NCBI RefSeq assembly: GCF_000498495.1
Contig: NZ_AVCS01000021.1
Coordinates: 21,108 to 85,107, forward strand
Direction: 5' to 3'
DNA from: Flavobacterium enshiense DK69
Lineage (GTDB): Bacteria > Bacteroidota > Bacteroidia > Flavobacteriales > Flavobacteriaceae
Length of the DNA stretch: 64,000 nucleotides
Shown here: piece by piece, positions 36,125 through 44,654 of the stretch
Layout of the letters: every line of letters starts with the position of its first letter
Position numbering within the stretch: position 1 is the stretch's first letter
The notes under the pieces: model-generated
What the model was told of the DNA's origin: nothing
Database searches by the model: none
What the model saw: the letters and a program-made list of their open reading frames with translations, nothing else
Program-made: the position numbers and the translations under genes

Positions 36125-37117
36125 TTAAAGATTAACATCAAAAATCTTACCATTTTTAAAGTAGTAACGGTATACAACTGATTTTATTCTATAATAATCT
36201 TTGGACTGAAAAGCGTCTCTTTTCTTTAAAAACCTGAACATCTGTACATAAAAGTAATAATGTGCAACTAAAACGGCCCACAAATGTTTAGGTTTTCCTT
36301 GAAGAAGAAAGCGTATTCCTGCAACTCCGTCAAGACACATGCGGATGAAAAGCGTTGGAAACAAATGCGAAGACGGAAGATTTTTAAGCATCATCCAAAC
36401 TGAGTTTCTAAAATTCAGGAATGTTTTTCTCGGGCTCCCGGCGTCCAAAGTAGCTCCGCCGACATGATATACTGTGGATGAACCACAATATTTAATGCTG
36501 TATCCTTTGTTGTAGGCCCGCCAGCAAAGATCGATTTCTTCCTGATGAGCAAAAAAATCAGGATCAAAACCTTTCAATTCCCTGAAAATCTCTTTTCGGA
36601 TAAAAAAACAGGCTCCGGATGCCCAGAATATTTCAATCGTGTCATTATACTGCCCATTGTCTTTTTCCAACGTTTCAAAGATACGGCCACGACAATACGG
36701 AAAACCATATTTGTCAATAAAACCACCAGCAGCACCGGCATATTCAAAATAAGCCTTGTTCTTAAAATCCAATAATTTCGGCTGGATAATTGCAGTACTT
36801 GGCTCGTTTTTGAATAAACTGATAATTGGCTGTAACCAGTTTTCGGTTACTTCTATGTCCGAATTGACCAAAGCATAGATTTCTTCCTCAACAAATTGTA
36901 AGGCCTCATTATATCCTTGTGCAAATCCAAAATTCGCTTTGTTTTCAATAATGGTAACCGAAGGAAAATTATTTTTAATATAGGCAACAGAATCATCGCT
37001 TGAAGCATTGTCGGCTACATATATTTTTGCTTCAGGGGAATACTGAATGACTGATGGTAAAAACTGCTCTAAAAGTTTAACACCGTTCCAGTTTAGAATG
37101 ACTACTGCTACTTTCAT
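36125..37117 (-). CDS. Glycosyltransferase family 2
   Basis: This 330-residue GT-A enzyme begins MKVAVVILNWNGVKLLEQFL. It has YVADNASSDDSVAYI, GFAQGYNEAL, the DxD-type VNSDIEV and a loop WASGACFFIRKEIFRELKGF followed by FDPDFFAHQEEIDLCWRAYN. The profile is that of rhamnosyltransferase-like enzymes for surface polysaccharides. A hydrophobic stretch near the C terminus suggests membrane association. Its ATG follows the preceding gene's stop codon with no gap, so the two are translationally coupled. Confidence 0.93.
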   Translation of the reverse strand: MKVAVVILNWNGVKLLEQFLPSVIQYSPEAKIYVADNASSDDSVAYIKNNFPSVTIIENKANFGFAQGYNEALQFVEEEIYALVNSDIEVTENWLQPIISLFKNEPSTAIIQPKLLDFKNKAYFEYAGAAGGFIDKYGFPYCRGRIFETLEKDNGQYNDTIEIFWASGACFFIRKEIFRELKGFDPDFFAHQEEIDLCWRAYNKGYSIKYCGSSTVYHVGGATLDAGSPRKTFLNFRNSVWMMLKNLPSSHLFPTLFIRMCLDGVAGIRFLLQGKPKHLWAVLVAHYYFYVQMFRFLKKRDAFQSKDYYRIKSVVYRYYFKNGKIFDVNL

Positions 37118-38185
37118 TTAATATTCGATTACAGTTGTTGCCCCTTTTTTATTTGTTGAATAAGAAGCAAGATACTGATTGATTTTATTATATATTCTCG
37201 TTTCAGGATAAATCATAATTCCTTTGTAATCATATGCCCAACTACTTATATAAACAAAATATTCTGAATTGTATTTTGTTATATATGGTTTGATTTCTCG
37301 AGGTAATTTTTTTAGTAAGGTTGTATCATTAATGCGAATAGTGGCATATTTGGGCTTTCCGGATAATATGCTGAATGATAAAAAATGATCCCAATGACCA
37401 AACAGGTTAAAAATAGGCAATAAAATAACTAAAATAGTTATGAATGTCTTTTTATAAGTCGGAGCAATTAAAGTCTTGAGCGAAGTTTTATCGGAATAAA
37501 TTACTAAAGCAATCGTTGAAATCATTAATATGTTAACAGGGATAACATTGTATCCTGTTTTCATTAATAATAATGCCGTTATAATAATGCCGTGCATTAA
37601 AATTAATAAGATACAACCTAATTTTCGGGTTGTTTTAGAAAGCAATAATAAACCAAAACCAGCTTCAAGAAATGGAACAGCATAAGTAAATGCTACCCTA
37701 AAAAAATAAGGAACAAAAGGGATCCTTTTGTTTAAGCCGCCTAACCAAACATTTAAAAAATGCTCATTGTATTTATGGATTCCGCTCCAGAAATAAATAC
37801 CAAAAAATAATAGAATTATTGCCATCCGTGTCTCTTTATCATTTTTTGCAAAAGAATGACAGAATAAAAGCAACATAAAAATATAAAATGTAGGCTGAAG
37901 TCTGTTGATATCTGAAAGAAAGAGATAGCTAAGTAATATCAATAAAAGTGATTGGACGTATTTATTTTGTTTTAAAGGAAATATTGTTAATAATAGAACA
38001 ACAACCCCAAGAAAAATTTTGCTGGCAAATAAAGGGAGTATTGGGATTTTTTCAATTATTGGAATTAAAGGGAAGTGGTTGTTGGAAATCCAAAGATTTG
38101 GAAACATAAATATGCTAACTAAAAAAGCAAATGTAATTATGAAACGATTTATAATTAAATCATTTTGTTTATGAAGTATGATCAT
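37118..38185 (-). CDS. Multi-span membrane protein (HTTM/DoxX-like)
   Basis: This 355-residue protein has about eight or nine hydrophobic segments across the first ~265 residues, then a soluble tail (GKPKYATIRINDTTLLKKLP). The central FGIYFWSGIHKYNEHFLNVW and VAFTYAVPFLEAGFGLLLL resemble the conserved core of HTTM and DoxX-like proteins. No function is assigned. It is the middle gene of a tight minus-strand operon: nine bases after the HsdR_N-like gene and directly abutting the glycosyltransferase. Confidence 0.78.
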   Translation of the reverse strand: MIILHKQNDLIINRFIITFAFLVSIFMFPNLWISNNHFPLIPIIEKIPILPLFASKIFLGVVVLLLTIFPLKQNKYVQSLLLILLSYLFLSDINRLQPTFYIFMLLLFCHSFAKNDKETRMAIILLFFGIYFWSGIHKYNEHFLNVWLGGLNKRIPFVPYFFRVAFTYAVPFLEAGFGLLLLSKTTRKLGCILLILMHGIIITALLLMKTGYNVIPVNILMISTIALVIYSDKTSLKTLIAPTYKKTFITILVILLPIFNLFGHWDHFLSFSILSGKPKYATIRINDTTLLKKLPREIKPYITKYNSEYFVYISSWAYDYKGIMIYPETRIYNKINQYLASYSTNKKGATTVIEY

Positions 38186-38194
38186 TTGGAAGTT

Positions 38195-38629
38195 TTAGGG
38201 TAAGTCTTTTAGGAACTGATATTGTTCGTTTTCATAATCCATGTAACAAAAATAATGATTTAGTCCGTTGGTCACCATTAAATATTTTGCTTCCAGTGTC
38301 ATGTTGTAACGTGCAATCTGATCGAAAGTCTGTTGGGAAATGTTTACTTCTGGGGCTTTGCATTCAACTAATAGAAATATTTTTCCATCAGGCTGAAATA
38401 CAACTACATCATACCGTTTTGTTAAACCGTTTATTTTAATGGATTTTTCAACATTAATATAGGATTTCGAATAGTTTTTCTGCTGTAAAAGAAATTGAAC
38501 CACGTGTTGGCGCACCCATTCTTCGGGAGTGACAACCACAAATTTTTTACGGATTTCATCAAACACAGCGAGTTTATTTTCACTATTTTTGAACCGAAAC
38601 GTATAAGCGGGAAAATTCAGTTTTTGCAT
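38195..38629 (-). CDS. Stand-alone HsdR N-terminal-domain nuclease-like protein
   Basis: This 144-residue protein consists of an HsdR N-terminal (PD-(D/E)xK) domain: VTPEEWVRQHVVQFLLQQKN, then Asp in KRYDVVVFQPDG and the ECK catalytic pair in FLLVECKAP, with Gln in SQQTFDQIARYN. No methyltransferase, specificity subunit or helicase domain is nearby, so it is not a working type I restriction system. In Bacteroidota such proteins are common as chromosomal single genes. The catalytic residues are intact, so DNA binding or cleavage is possible. Confidence 0.85.
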   Translation of the reverse strand: MQKLNFPAYTFRFKNSENKLAVFDEIRKKFVVVTPEEWVRQHVVQFLLQQKNYSKSYINVEKSIKINGLTKRYDVVVFQPDGKIFLLVECKAPEVNISQQTFDQIARYNMTLEAKYLMVTNGLNHYFCYMDYENEQYQFLKDLP

Positions 38630-38675
38630 CTGACAAAGCTATCATCAAATAACCAAATAACCAAATCAAAGCATT

Positions 38676-39680
38676 TTGGACGAAGTTTTAAAAATCATCA
38701 AAGACATACAAGCCGGAAACATCAAACCAATCTATTTTTTAATGGGCGAGGAGCCTTATTATATTGATAAGTTGGCCGAATATATCGAAGAGAATATTTT
38801 GCAGGAACACGAGCGTGATTTTAACCAAACTGTTTTGTATGGTCGTGATGTTACCGTTGAAGACATTGTTGGGAATGCCAAACGTTTTCCAATGATGGCC
38901 GATCGTCAGGTAGTTATTGTAAAAGAAGCGCAGGAATTATCCCGAACCATTGAAAAATTAGATGCTTACGCAGAAAAACCGCAGCCAACAACGGTTTTGG
39001 TAATCTGCTATAAATACAAAACGTTAGACAAACGCAAGAAAGTCACCAAAACACTTAATAAAGCAGGCGTTGTTTTTGAAAGCAAGAAACTGTATGAAAA
39101 TCAGGTAGGCGATTGGTTAAAAAGAGTTTTGGCAGGAAAAAAGCTGAGTATTGAACCTAAAGCCGCTGCAATGTTCGTCGATTTTTTAGGAACCGATTTA
39201 AGTCGGATTGCCAATGAAATTGACAAATTGGCTATCATTTTAAAGCCAGGTGAAACTATTACACCTGCAATTATTGAGGAAAATATAGGTTTCAGTAAGG
39301 ATTTTAATCCGTTTGAATTGCGTAAAGCTATAGGTGAACGAAATCAACTAAAAGCCTACCAGATAGCTGATCATTTTGCTCAAAATCCCAAAGACAACCC
39401 CATTGTATTGACAATCGGCTTGGTATTTGGTTTCTTTTCACAGCTTTTGCAGTATCACGGATTAAAGGATAAAAGTCCTGCCAATGTGGCAAAGACATTG
39501 AAAATAAACCCTTATTTTGTGAAAGATTATGATGTGGCGTTAAAGAATTACCCAATGAAAAAGGTGAGTGCCATTGTAAGTACGCTTCGTGATGTTGATG
39601 TGAAAAGCAAAGGGGTAGGGGCGAACAACTTACCACAACACGATTTGTTGAAAGAAATGCTGGTTAAGATTTTTAATTAG
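38676..39680 (+). CDS. holA: DNA polymerase III delta subunit
   Basis: This 334-residue clamp-loader subunit begins at the TTG at 38676 (MDEVLKIIKDIQAGNIKPIY); the next in-frame Met lies inside the conserved YFLMGEEPYYID motif and is too late. The AAA+-like fold, without Walker A, has LAEYIEENILQEHERDFNQT and FPMMADRQVVIVKEAQEL. The C-terminal collar holds DFNPFELRKAIGERN. Delta opens the sliding beta clamp during loading. The gene is divergent from the HsdR_N-like gene with a 46-base spacer. Confidence 0.94.
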   Translation: MDEVLKIIKDIQAGNIKPIYFLMGEEPYYIDKLAEYIEENILQEHERDFNQTVLYGRDVTVEDIVGNAKRFPMMADRQVVIVKEAQELSRTIEKLDAYAEKPQPTTVLVICYKYKTLDKRKKVTKTLNKAGVVFESKKLYENQVGDWLKRVLAGKKLSIEPKAAAMFVDFLGTDLSRIANEIDKLAIILKPGETITPAIIEENIGFSKDFNPFELRKAIGERNQLKAYQIADHFAQNPKDNPIVLTIGLVFGFFSQLLQYHGLKDKSPANVAKTLKINPYFVKDYDVALKNYPMKKVSAIVSTLRDVDVKSKGVGANNLPQHDLLKEMLVKIFN

Positions 39681-39690
39681 GAATAGTAAT

Positions 39691-39724
39691 AAAAAAAAGC
39701 CCGTTGTAGTAACGGGCTTTTTTA
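39691..39724. terminator. Bidirectional terminator
   Basis: AAAAAAGCCCGTT and AACGGGCTTTTTT form the stem between the convergent holA and glutaminyl-cyclase genes. Confidence 0.85.
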
Positions 39725-39739
39725 TTGTGTGGGAATGTG

Positions 39740-40819
39740 TTATTCCGTAATTTTTATTTCAAACATTTTGTCCCAGTTTTTTCCTGTAACAAAAATGGTT
39801 TTCGTTTTAGGGTTGTAAGCGATTCCGTTTAATACATCAATATCCGGGTGTTGCGTCACTTTTGATTTTAAATCGGATAAGTTAACAACAGCTTCCACAG
39901 CGCCATTTTTAGGGTCGATGATTGCAATGGCGTCCATCTGATAAATATTGGCGTAGATTTTACCATCAATCCATTCCATTTCGTTTACGGCCTTGATTTT
40001 TGAATTGGAAGTATAAACATTGATATAATCCACTTCTTTGAAATCAGCCGGATTAACGAAATAAATCTTTTCAGAACCATCAGACATTAAAAGGTTTTTG
40101 CCATCATTGGATAATCCCCATCCTTCCATGTTCGGTTTGAAGTATTGGAAAGTTTTTTCTTTTTTGAACGTATCGGGATTGTAAACATAACCTTCGCCGT
40201 TTTGCCACGTTATTTGGAACACCTTATTGTTTAGCACGGTACAGCCTTCACCAAAAACGCTTTCAGGAAGTTCTACAATTTTATGTACTTTACCGGTTTT
40301 GTAGTCTGTTTTGCGTAGGGAAGAAATACCTTTTAAGCCGGTCCCGCTTCCGGTCCCATTTCCTGTACTTTCAAATAAGGTATCTCGATAAAATTCCAAT
40401 CCTTGAGTGTATGCTTTCAAATCGTGCGGATAAGTGTTTACGATTGTATATTTCAATAATTTCGGCTGAATATTGGAAACCAATTCCACACGTGAAGTTA
40501 CTTCGTTGTTTTCGCCTTCAAAATAAACTAATGCTTTAATGTTTTGGTATCCCAGTTTTTGATCTGCAAAAGGAAAATTCATTTTATCACTTCCTTTAAC
40601 GGTGCCTATTTTTCTATCATTGATATAATAAATAATTGAGTCTATTTTTTTGTTTTCAGGATTATTTAAGGCTAAAGAAAGTGATTCCTGAGGCTTATAT
40701 TGCTCTTTAAATTGGGAAGAATCGAAAGAAAATAAATTTTCTGTGGCTTTTTTATCACTGTTACAGGAAATAATTACTGTTCCTAATAATATGAATGCTA
40801 ATAGGTTATGTTTTTTCAT
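39740..40819 (-). CDS. Glutaminyl-peptide cyclotransferase, lipoprotein
   Basis: This 359-residue protein has a lipoprotein signal (GTVIISCNSDKK). A ~110-residue N-terminal beta domain precedes a five-bladed propeller of the plant-type glutamine cyclotransferase family. Family blocks are YPHDLKAYTQGLEF, DTLFESTGNGTGSGT, FGEGCTVLNNKVFQITW, FKPNMEGWGLSNDGKNLLMS and AVNEMEWIDGKIYANIYQ. The enzyme turns N-terminal Gln into pyroglutamate. T9SS substrates and other Bacteroidota exported proteins often carry this modification after signal peptide cleavage, so an envelope maturation role is plausible. Confidence 0.92.
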   Translation of the reverse strand: MKKHNLLAFILLGTVIISCNSDKKATENLFSFDSSQFKEQYKPQESLSLALNNPENKKIDSIIYYINDRKIGTVKGSDKMNFPFADQKLGYQNIKALVYFEGENNEVTSRVELVSNIQPKLLKYTIVNTYPHDLKAYTQGLEFYRDTLFESTGNGTGSGTGLKGISSLRKTDYKTGKVHKIVELPESVFGEGCTVLNNKVFQITWQNGEGYVYNPDTFKKEKTFQYFKPNMEGWGLSNDGKNLLMSDGSEKIYFVNPADFKEVDYINVYTSNSKIKAVNEMEWIDGKIYANIYQMDAIAIIDPKNGAVEAVVNLSDLKSKVTQHPDIDVLNGIAYNPKTKTIFVTGKNWDKMFEIKITE

Positions 40820-40874
40820 CGTTTAAAAATTGTTAAAGGCAATATACAATGTTATTTTTATATCTTCAATTGAC

Positions 40875-40904
40875 TTGCAAAAAAATAAAAAAATTGTATA
40901 TTTG
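40875..40904 (+). promoter_or_regulatory. Promoter of the SRP RNA
   Basis: TTG at 40875-40877, a 19-base spacer and TATATTTG at 40897-40904 match the Bacteroidota consensus exactly. The RNA should start a few bases downstream, just at the CGGCAAG that forms the closing stem. Confidence 0.85.
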
Positions 40905-40906
40905 CA

Positions 40907-41010
40907 CCGGCAAGTCCTACACGACCAGCTCCTGCAGACTCCTCCAGGGTGGGAACGCAGCAAAGGTACGCGGTTGTAGCGGTGCGATGTAGGTCGCTTG
41001 CCGTTTTTTT
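40907..41010 (+). ncRNA. ffs: Signal recognition particle RNA, small bacterial (4.5S) type
   Basis: The domain IV core is present: TCCAGGGTGGGAACGCAGCA followed by AAGGTA, with the GGAA-type loop and the asymmetric internal loop that binds Ffh. CGGCAAG (40908-40914) pairs with CTTGCCG (40997-41003), closing a single hairpin of about 96 bases. A T7 tract follows directly as the terminator. There is no Alu domain. Confidence 0.95.
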
Positions 41011-41030
41011 AGAATATCTTTTCAGTTTAT

Positions 41031-41053
41031 ATATCTCCCTTGCGGAGATTTTT
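41031..41053 (+). terminator. Hairpin with T-tract behind the SRP RNA
   Basis: ATCTCC and GGAGAT form a stem with loop CTTGC, followed by seven T. It may back up the SRP RNA terminator. Confidence 0.6.
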
Positions 41054-41081
41054 TTATTTTTAGGGTATTCAAAACTATCCC

Positions 41082-42080
41082 ATGAACCTGTCCTGGCAAA
41101 TCGTCCGTCTCAATCTTAAAGAAACTTTTTCGATTTCATATGGTAATTACGCTTTCAGGGAAGCGCTTATTATCAAGTTGAGTGATTTAGGTAAAAGTGG
41201 TTATGGCGAATGCACGGGAATTGATTACTATCACATAAGTTTAGCGGATTTCGATAAAAAACTCCATCTGATAAAAGATAAAATCGAATCCCAGAAAATT
41301 AATCATCCGACAGATTTTTACAAATTCCTGTTAACCTTGGAATTGCCGAGTTTTTTGCGTTCTGCATTGGATTGCGCCTATTGGGATTTGTTCGGGAAAC
41401 TGGAAATGAAGACTTTTTCAGAATTGAATTTGATAGAAATCGGCAATATTCCGGAATCCTCAATAACAATAAGCGTTGCGCCAATTGAAACCCAACTTGA
41501 TAAAATAGCCAATTCATCCTGGAGCAAATTTAAAGTCAAATGCAACCGTTTTGACGAGAAGGAAATCGAAAAACTTTTGCAAACAGGAAAATCGGTGGCT
41601 TTAGACGCTAACGGGAGTTATACTTCGGCACAATGTCATTGGCTTGAAAATTTTGAAGCGTCAAACGGTTTTACTTATGTGGAACAACCTATGAAACCTG
41701 GAGCAGTTAATTTTGAGTTGCTGCATTACGATAAATATCCGAATTGGATGGCCGATGAAGATTGCCAGGAAAACATCGACTTAAAACTATTACAACCTCA
41801 CTACAGAAGCATCAACATAAAACTGGTTAAATGTGGCGGACTAACCCCAGCATTAGAATTAATAAAAAAAGCCAGAAATTTAAATTTCAAAATCATGATT
41901 GGTTGTATGACCGAATCGACCATCGGCATTTCGGCAGGAGCAGCTTTAGCTTCTTTAGTGGATTTTGCCGATTTAGATGGAGCCAATTTAATTGCCAATG
42001 ATATTGCAAAAGGAAGTCAGATAATTAACGGGACCATTCACCTTTCTGAAAAACCGGGCTTGGGAATCGAAATTACGTAA
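41082..42080 (+). CDS. Dipeptide (L-Ala-D/L-Glu type) epimerase
   Basis: This 332-residue protein is an enolase-superfamily member of the muconate-lactonising subgroup. Catalytic residues are visible: the KxK pair in KFKVKCN (Lys about 149/151), metal ligands in ALDANGSY, YVEQPMKP and MADEDC, and the second general base Lys in SINIKLVKCGGL. The C-terminal MIGCMTESTIGISAGAALAS fits dipeptide epimerases, which epimerise L-Ala-D-Glu from murein recycling to L-Ala-L-Glu. Other dipeptide specificities occur in Bacteroidota, so substrate choice is not certain. Confidence 0.92.
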   Translation: MNLSWQIVRLNLKETFSISYGNYAFREALIIKLSDLGKSGYGECTGIDYYHISLADFDKKLHLIKDKIESQKINHPTDFYKFLLTLELPSFLRSALDCAYWDLFGKLEMKTFSELNLIEIGNIPESSITISVAPIETQLDKIANSSWSKFKVKCNRFDEKEIEKLLQTGKSVALDANGSYTSAQCHWLENFEASNGFTYVEQPMKPGAVNFELLHYDKYPNWMADEDCQENIDLKLLQPHYRSINIKLVKCGGLTPALELIKKARNLNFKIMIGCMTESTIGISAGAALASLVDFADLDGANLIANDIAKGSQIINGTIHLSEKPGLGIEIT

Positions 42081-42213
42081 ACATGGAAATGTGTAACCTG
42101 CATTTTTTTTAACGTAATATCTTCCTTACTTTCGTAGAGGTTATGCCCCATAATCTAAATCTATAAGTCAAATAATCTAAAATCAAATAATCGAGTAATC
42201 GAATAATCTAAAA

Positions 42214-43017
42214 ATGAGCAAAGTAGTTTTGATTACAGGAGGTTCCTCAGGTATCGGGAAATCTGTTGGCGAATATTTACACCAAAAGGGATTCATTGTA
42301 TATGGAACGAGCAGAAATCCGGAACGTGTTGAACATTCTGTTTTTCCATTGGTTGCTTTGGATGTGAGAAATTCAGAAAGTATCAAAAAAGCCGTTGACG
42401 AAGTAATTACTAAATCCGGACGACTGGATGTTGTAATCAATAATGCCGGAGTTGGAATCACAGGACCACTTGAAGAAATTCCTTCGGAAGAAATAAAAAA
42501 CAATTTTGAAACCAATTTATTCGGGCCCATTGAAGTGATGAAAGCTGTTTTGCCTCAAATGCGTCATCAGAAATCGGGTTTGATTATTAACGTAACTTCT
42601 ATTGCAGGTTATATGGGATTACCGTATCGAAGCGTGTATTCGGCATCAAAAGGAGCGTTGGAATTAATTACCGAAGCCCTGCGAATGGAAACTAAATCGT
42701 TTGGGATTCAGATTACGAATGTCGCTCCGGGTGATTTTGCGACGAATATTGCAGCTGGACGTTATCATGCGCCTTTAGTAAAGGGGTCGGCTTATGAAAT
42801 CCCTTACAGTAACACTTTAAAAACAATGGATGATCATGTAGACAGTGGGAGTAATCCGGACGAAATGGCATTGGCTATATATGCCGTTATTCAGACTCCG
42901 AAACCGAACGTGCATTATAAAGTAGGCGCTTTGATGCAAAGGTTTTCAATCGTATTAAAGCGAATTCTTCCGGATAAAATGTATGAGAAATTATTAATGA
43001 ATCATTATAAGCTTTAA
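42214..43017 (+). CDS. Short-chain dehydrogenase/reductase
   Basis: This 267-residue classical SDR has the cofactor loop TGGSSGIGKS (7-16), NNAGVG, the catalytic Ser in NVTSIAGYMG and the YSASK motif. TSRNP after the second strand suggests NADPH preference. The C-terminal part resembles retinol or sphingolipid-type reductases, but the substrate is unknown. The start is preceded by a run of short AATAATCTAA-like words (42160-42213). The gene at 43032 follows after 14 bases. Confidence 0.92.
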   Translation: MSKVVLITGGSSGIGKSVGEYLHQKGFIVYGTSRNPERVEHSVFPLVALDVRNSESIKKAVDEVITKSGRLDVVINNAGVGITGPLEEIPSEEIKNNFETNLFGPIEVMKAVLPQMRHQKSGLIINVTSIAGYMGLPYRSVYSASKGALELITEALRMETKSFGIQITNVAPGDFATNIAAGRYHAPLVKGSAYEIPYSNTLKTMDDHVDSGSNPDEMALAIYAVIQTPKPNVHYKVGALMQRFSIVLKRILPDKMYEKLLMNHYKL

Positions 43018-43031
43018 GCAAATAAGCGATT

Positions 43032-43724
43032 ATGAAGTTTAAATTTCTTCTATTTTTCGTTTTGGTATCCAACTTCTGTTTTTCGCAATCTTTTGCGGAA
43101 AATGACACTATAAGAGCCGCTGTTATTGTAACTGGTGGTTATGGCTTTAGCTATAGGGTCGTAAAAGTTCCTAAAGGATTGTCGTCAGCCGAAACGGATT
43201 ATTTGAAGGATTTAAAAACCGGCACAAACTTTGACATCGGCGTTTATTACAAGTTTAATTCATTATACGGTGGTTTAGGACTGAAATTTAATAAATATAA
43301 CTCCAAAGGGAGTGGTTACTCCAGTGAGTACGGTAGTTTTGGAGATGACATCAACATTACATTTTTCGGAGCTTCGGTTTTTCTTTCGTCGAACAGTGTA
43401 GATGATGGTAAAAAACGAGTGGGACAGGTATTTATGGAATTTGCTTTGGGCTATATCAAATACAGAAATGATTCCTATGCTTTTGCAAATGAACACACAA
43501 TCTATTTAGGTGGAAATATAGGATTTTCTGCTTCCGGAGCTTATCATTTTCGGATTACGGAACGTTTTTTAATAGGACCGCAATTAGCATATGTAGGAGG
43601 TTTTTTGGAAAGAATTAATGTTAGCTATCCGGATAGCACTAGGGAAACTATAGTAATGGATGAAGAATCCAGAGAACGATTACATCGTATAGATTTAAAT
43701 GTTTCGGCTAAATTTAGATTTTAA
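43032..43724 (+). CDS. Predicted outer-membrane beta-barrel protein
   Basis: This 230-residue protein has a signal peptide (MKFKFLLFFVLVSNFCFSQ). Alternating aromatic/polar strands follow (IVTGGYGFSYRVVKV, GVYYKFNSLYGGLGLKFNKY, GQVFMEFALGYIKYRN, GGNIGFSASGAYHF), ending in an aromatic terminal strand, LNVSAKFRF. This is the OMP beta-barrel pattern of small Bacteroidota porin-like proteins. I recognise no named subfamily. It follows the SDR gene by 14 bases and is probably co-transcribed. Confidence 0.78.
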   Translation: MKFKFLLFFVLVSNFCFSQSFAENDTIRAAVIVTGGYGFSYRVVKVPKGLSSAETDYLKDLKTGTNFDIGVYYKFNSLYGGLGLKFNKYNSKGSGYSSEYGSFGDDINITFFGASVFLSSNSVDDGKKRVGQVFMEFALGYIKYRNDSYAFANEHTIYLGGNIGFSASGAYHFRITERFLIGPQLAYVGGFLERINVSYPDSTRETIVMDEESRERLHRIDLNVSAKFRF

Positions 43725-43791
43725 GTAAATTAATGAATAATTTTGCGCCAAATTTAAAGGAATAATACACAACAATTTTAAATACATCAAG

Positions 43792-44448
43792 ATGAAATTT
43801 TTTATTGACACAGCCAATTTAGAGCAGATTAAAGAAGCACAGGCATTAGGTATATTAGATGGCGTTACAACAAACCCATCATTAATGGCTAAAGAAGGAA
43901 TCACAGGAAAAAACAATATTTTAAAGCATTATGTAGATATCTGTAATATTGTTGAAGGTGATGTTAGTGCCGAAGTAAATGCTTTGGATTTGGAAGGTAT
44001 GATCAAAGAAGGAGAGGAGTTGGCTGAATTACACGAACAAATTGTTGTGAAATTACCGATGACAAAAGAAGGAATCAAAGCTTGTAAATACTTCTCTGAT
44101 CGCGGAATCAGAACTAATGTAACTTTGGTATTCTCTGCAGGTCAGGCGCTTTTGGCTGCAAAAGCTGGTGCAACCTACGTTTCTCCGTTTTTAGGACGTT
44201 TGGACGATGTTTCAACTGATGGTTTAAACCTGATTGATGAAATCCGCTTGATTTATGATAACTATGCTTTCGAAACTCAGATTCTTGCGGCTTCTGTTCG
44301 TCATACAATGCACGTTGTAAATTGTGCTAAAATCGGAGCTGATGTAATGACGGGTCCTTTGTCTTCTATCTTAGGATTATTAAAACATCCATTAACGGAT
44401 ATCGGTATCGCTCAGTTTGTTGCTGATTTCGAAAAAGGAAATAAGTAG
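43792..44448 (+). CDS. fsa: Fructose-6-phosphate aldolase / TalC-type transaldolase
   Basis: This 218-residue protein begins [20 protein letters not shown], followed by [17 protein letters not shown]. The Schiff-base Lys lies in [15 protein letters not shown], and the C-terminal blocks are [12 protein letters not shown] and [20 protein letters not shown]. It is the short transaldolase type, linking the pentose phosphate pathway and glycolysis. Aldolase and transaldolase members of this subfamily cannot be told apart by eye. A TAATTTTG -7 box lies at 43738-43745. Confidence 0.95.
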   Translation: MKFFIDTANLEQIKEAQALGILDGVTTNPSLMAKEGITGKNNILKHYVDICNIVEGDVSAEVNALDLEGMIKEGEELAELHEQIVVKLPMTKEGIKACKYFSDRGIRTNVTLVFSAGQALLAAKAGATYVSPFLGRLDDVSTDGLNLIDEIRLIYDNYAFETQILAASVRHTMHVVNCAKIGADVMTGPLSSILGLLKHPLTDIGIAQFVADFEKGNK

Positions 44449-44528
44449 TATTCATATTGCAGAAATCAGATTGCAGCGAGCAGATTAAAAGCAAGAAGCA
44501 AAATGACAGATTGCCCACTGTAGGATAT

Positions 44529-44560
44529 AAAAAAAGGATTCAATTTTGAATCCTTTTTTG
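44529..44560 (+). terminator. Rho-independent terminator
   Basis: AAAAAAGGATTCAA and TTGAATCCTTTTTT form a perfect stem about 80 bases after the transaldolase gene. Confidence 0.85.
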
Positions 44561-44654
44561 TTTTTCATTAATATCCGTGTTCCCTTTATTTGTAATAAGA
44601 AATCTGGAATCTGCTTACTGTGAAATCTGCGGCCAGCTATCTGCAATTTGAACA

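Noticed and set aside
38195..38629. Restriction-modification system
   Set aside because: Only an HsdR N-terminal domain is present; no HsdM, HsdS or helicase part lies nearby.
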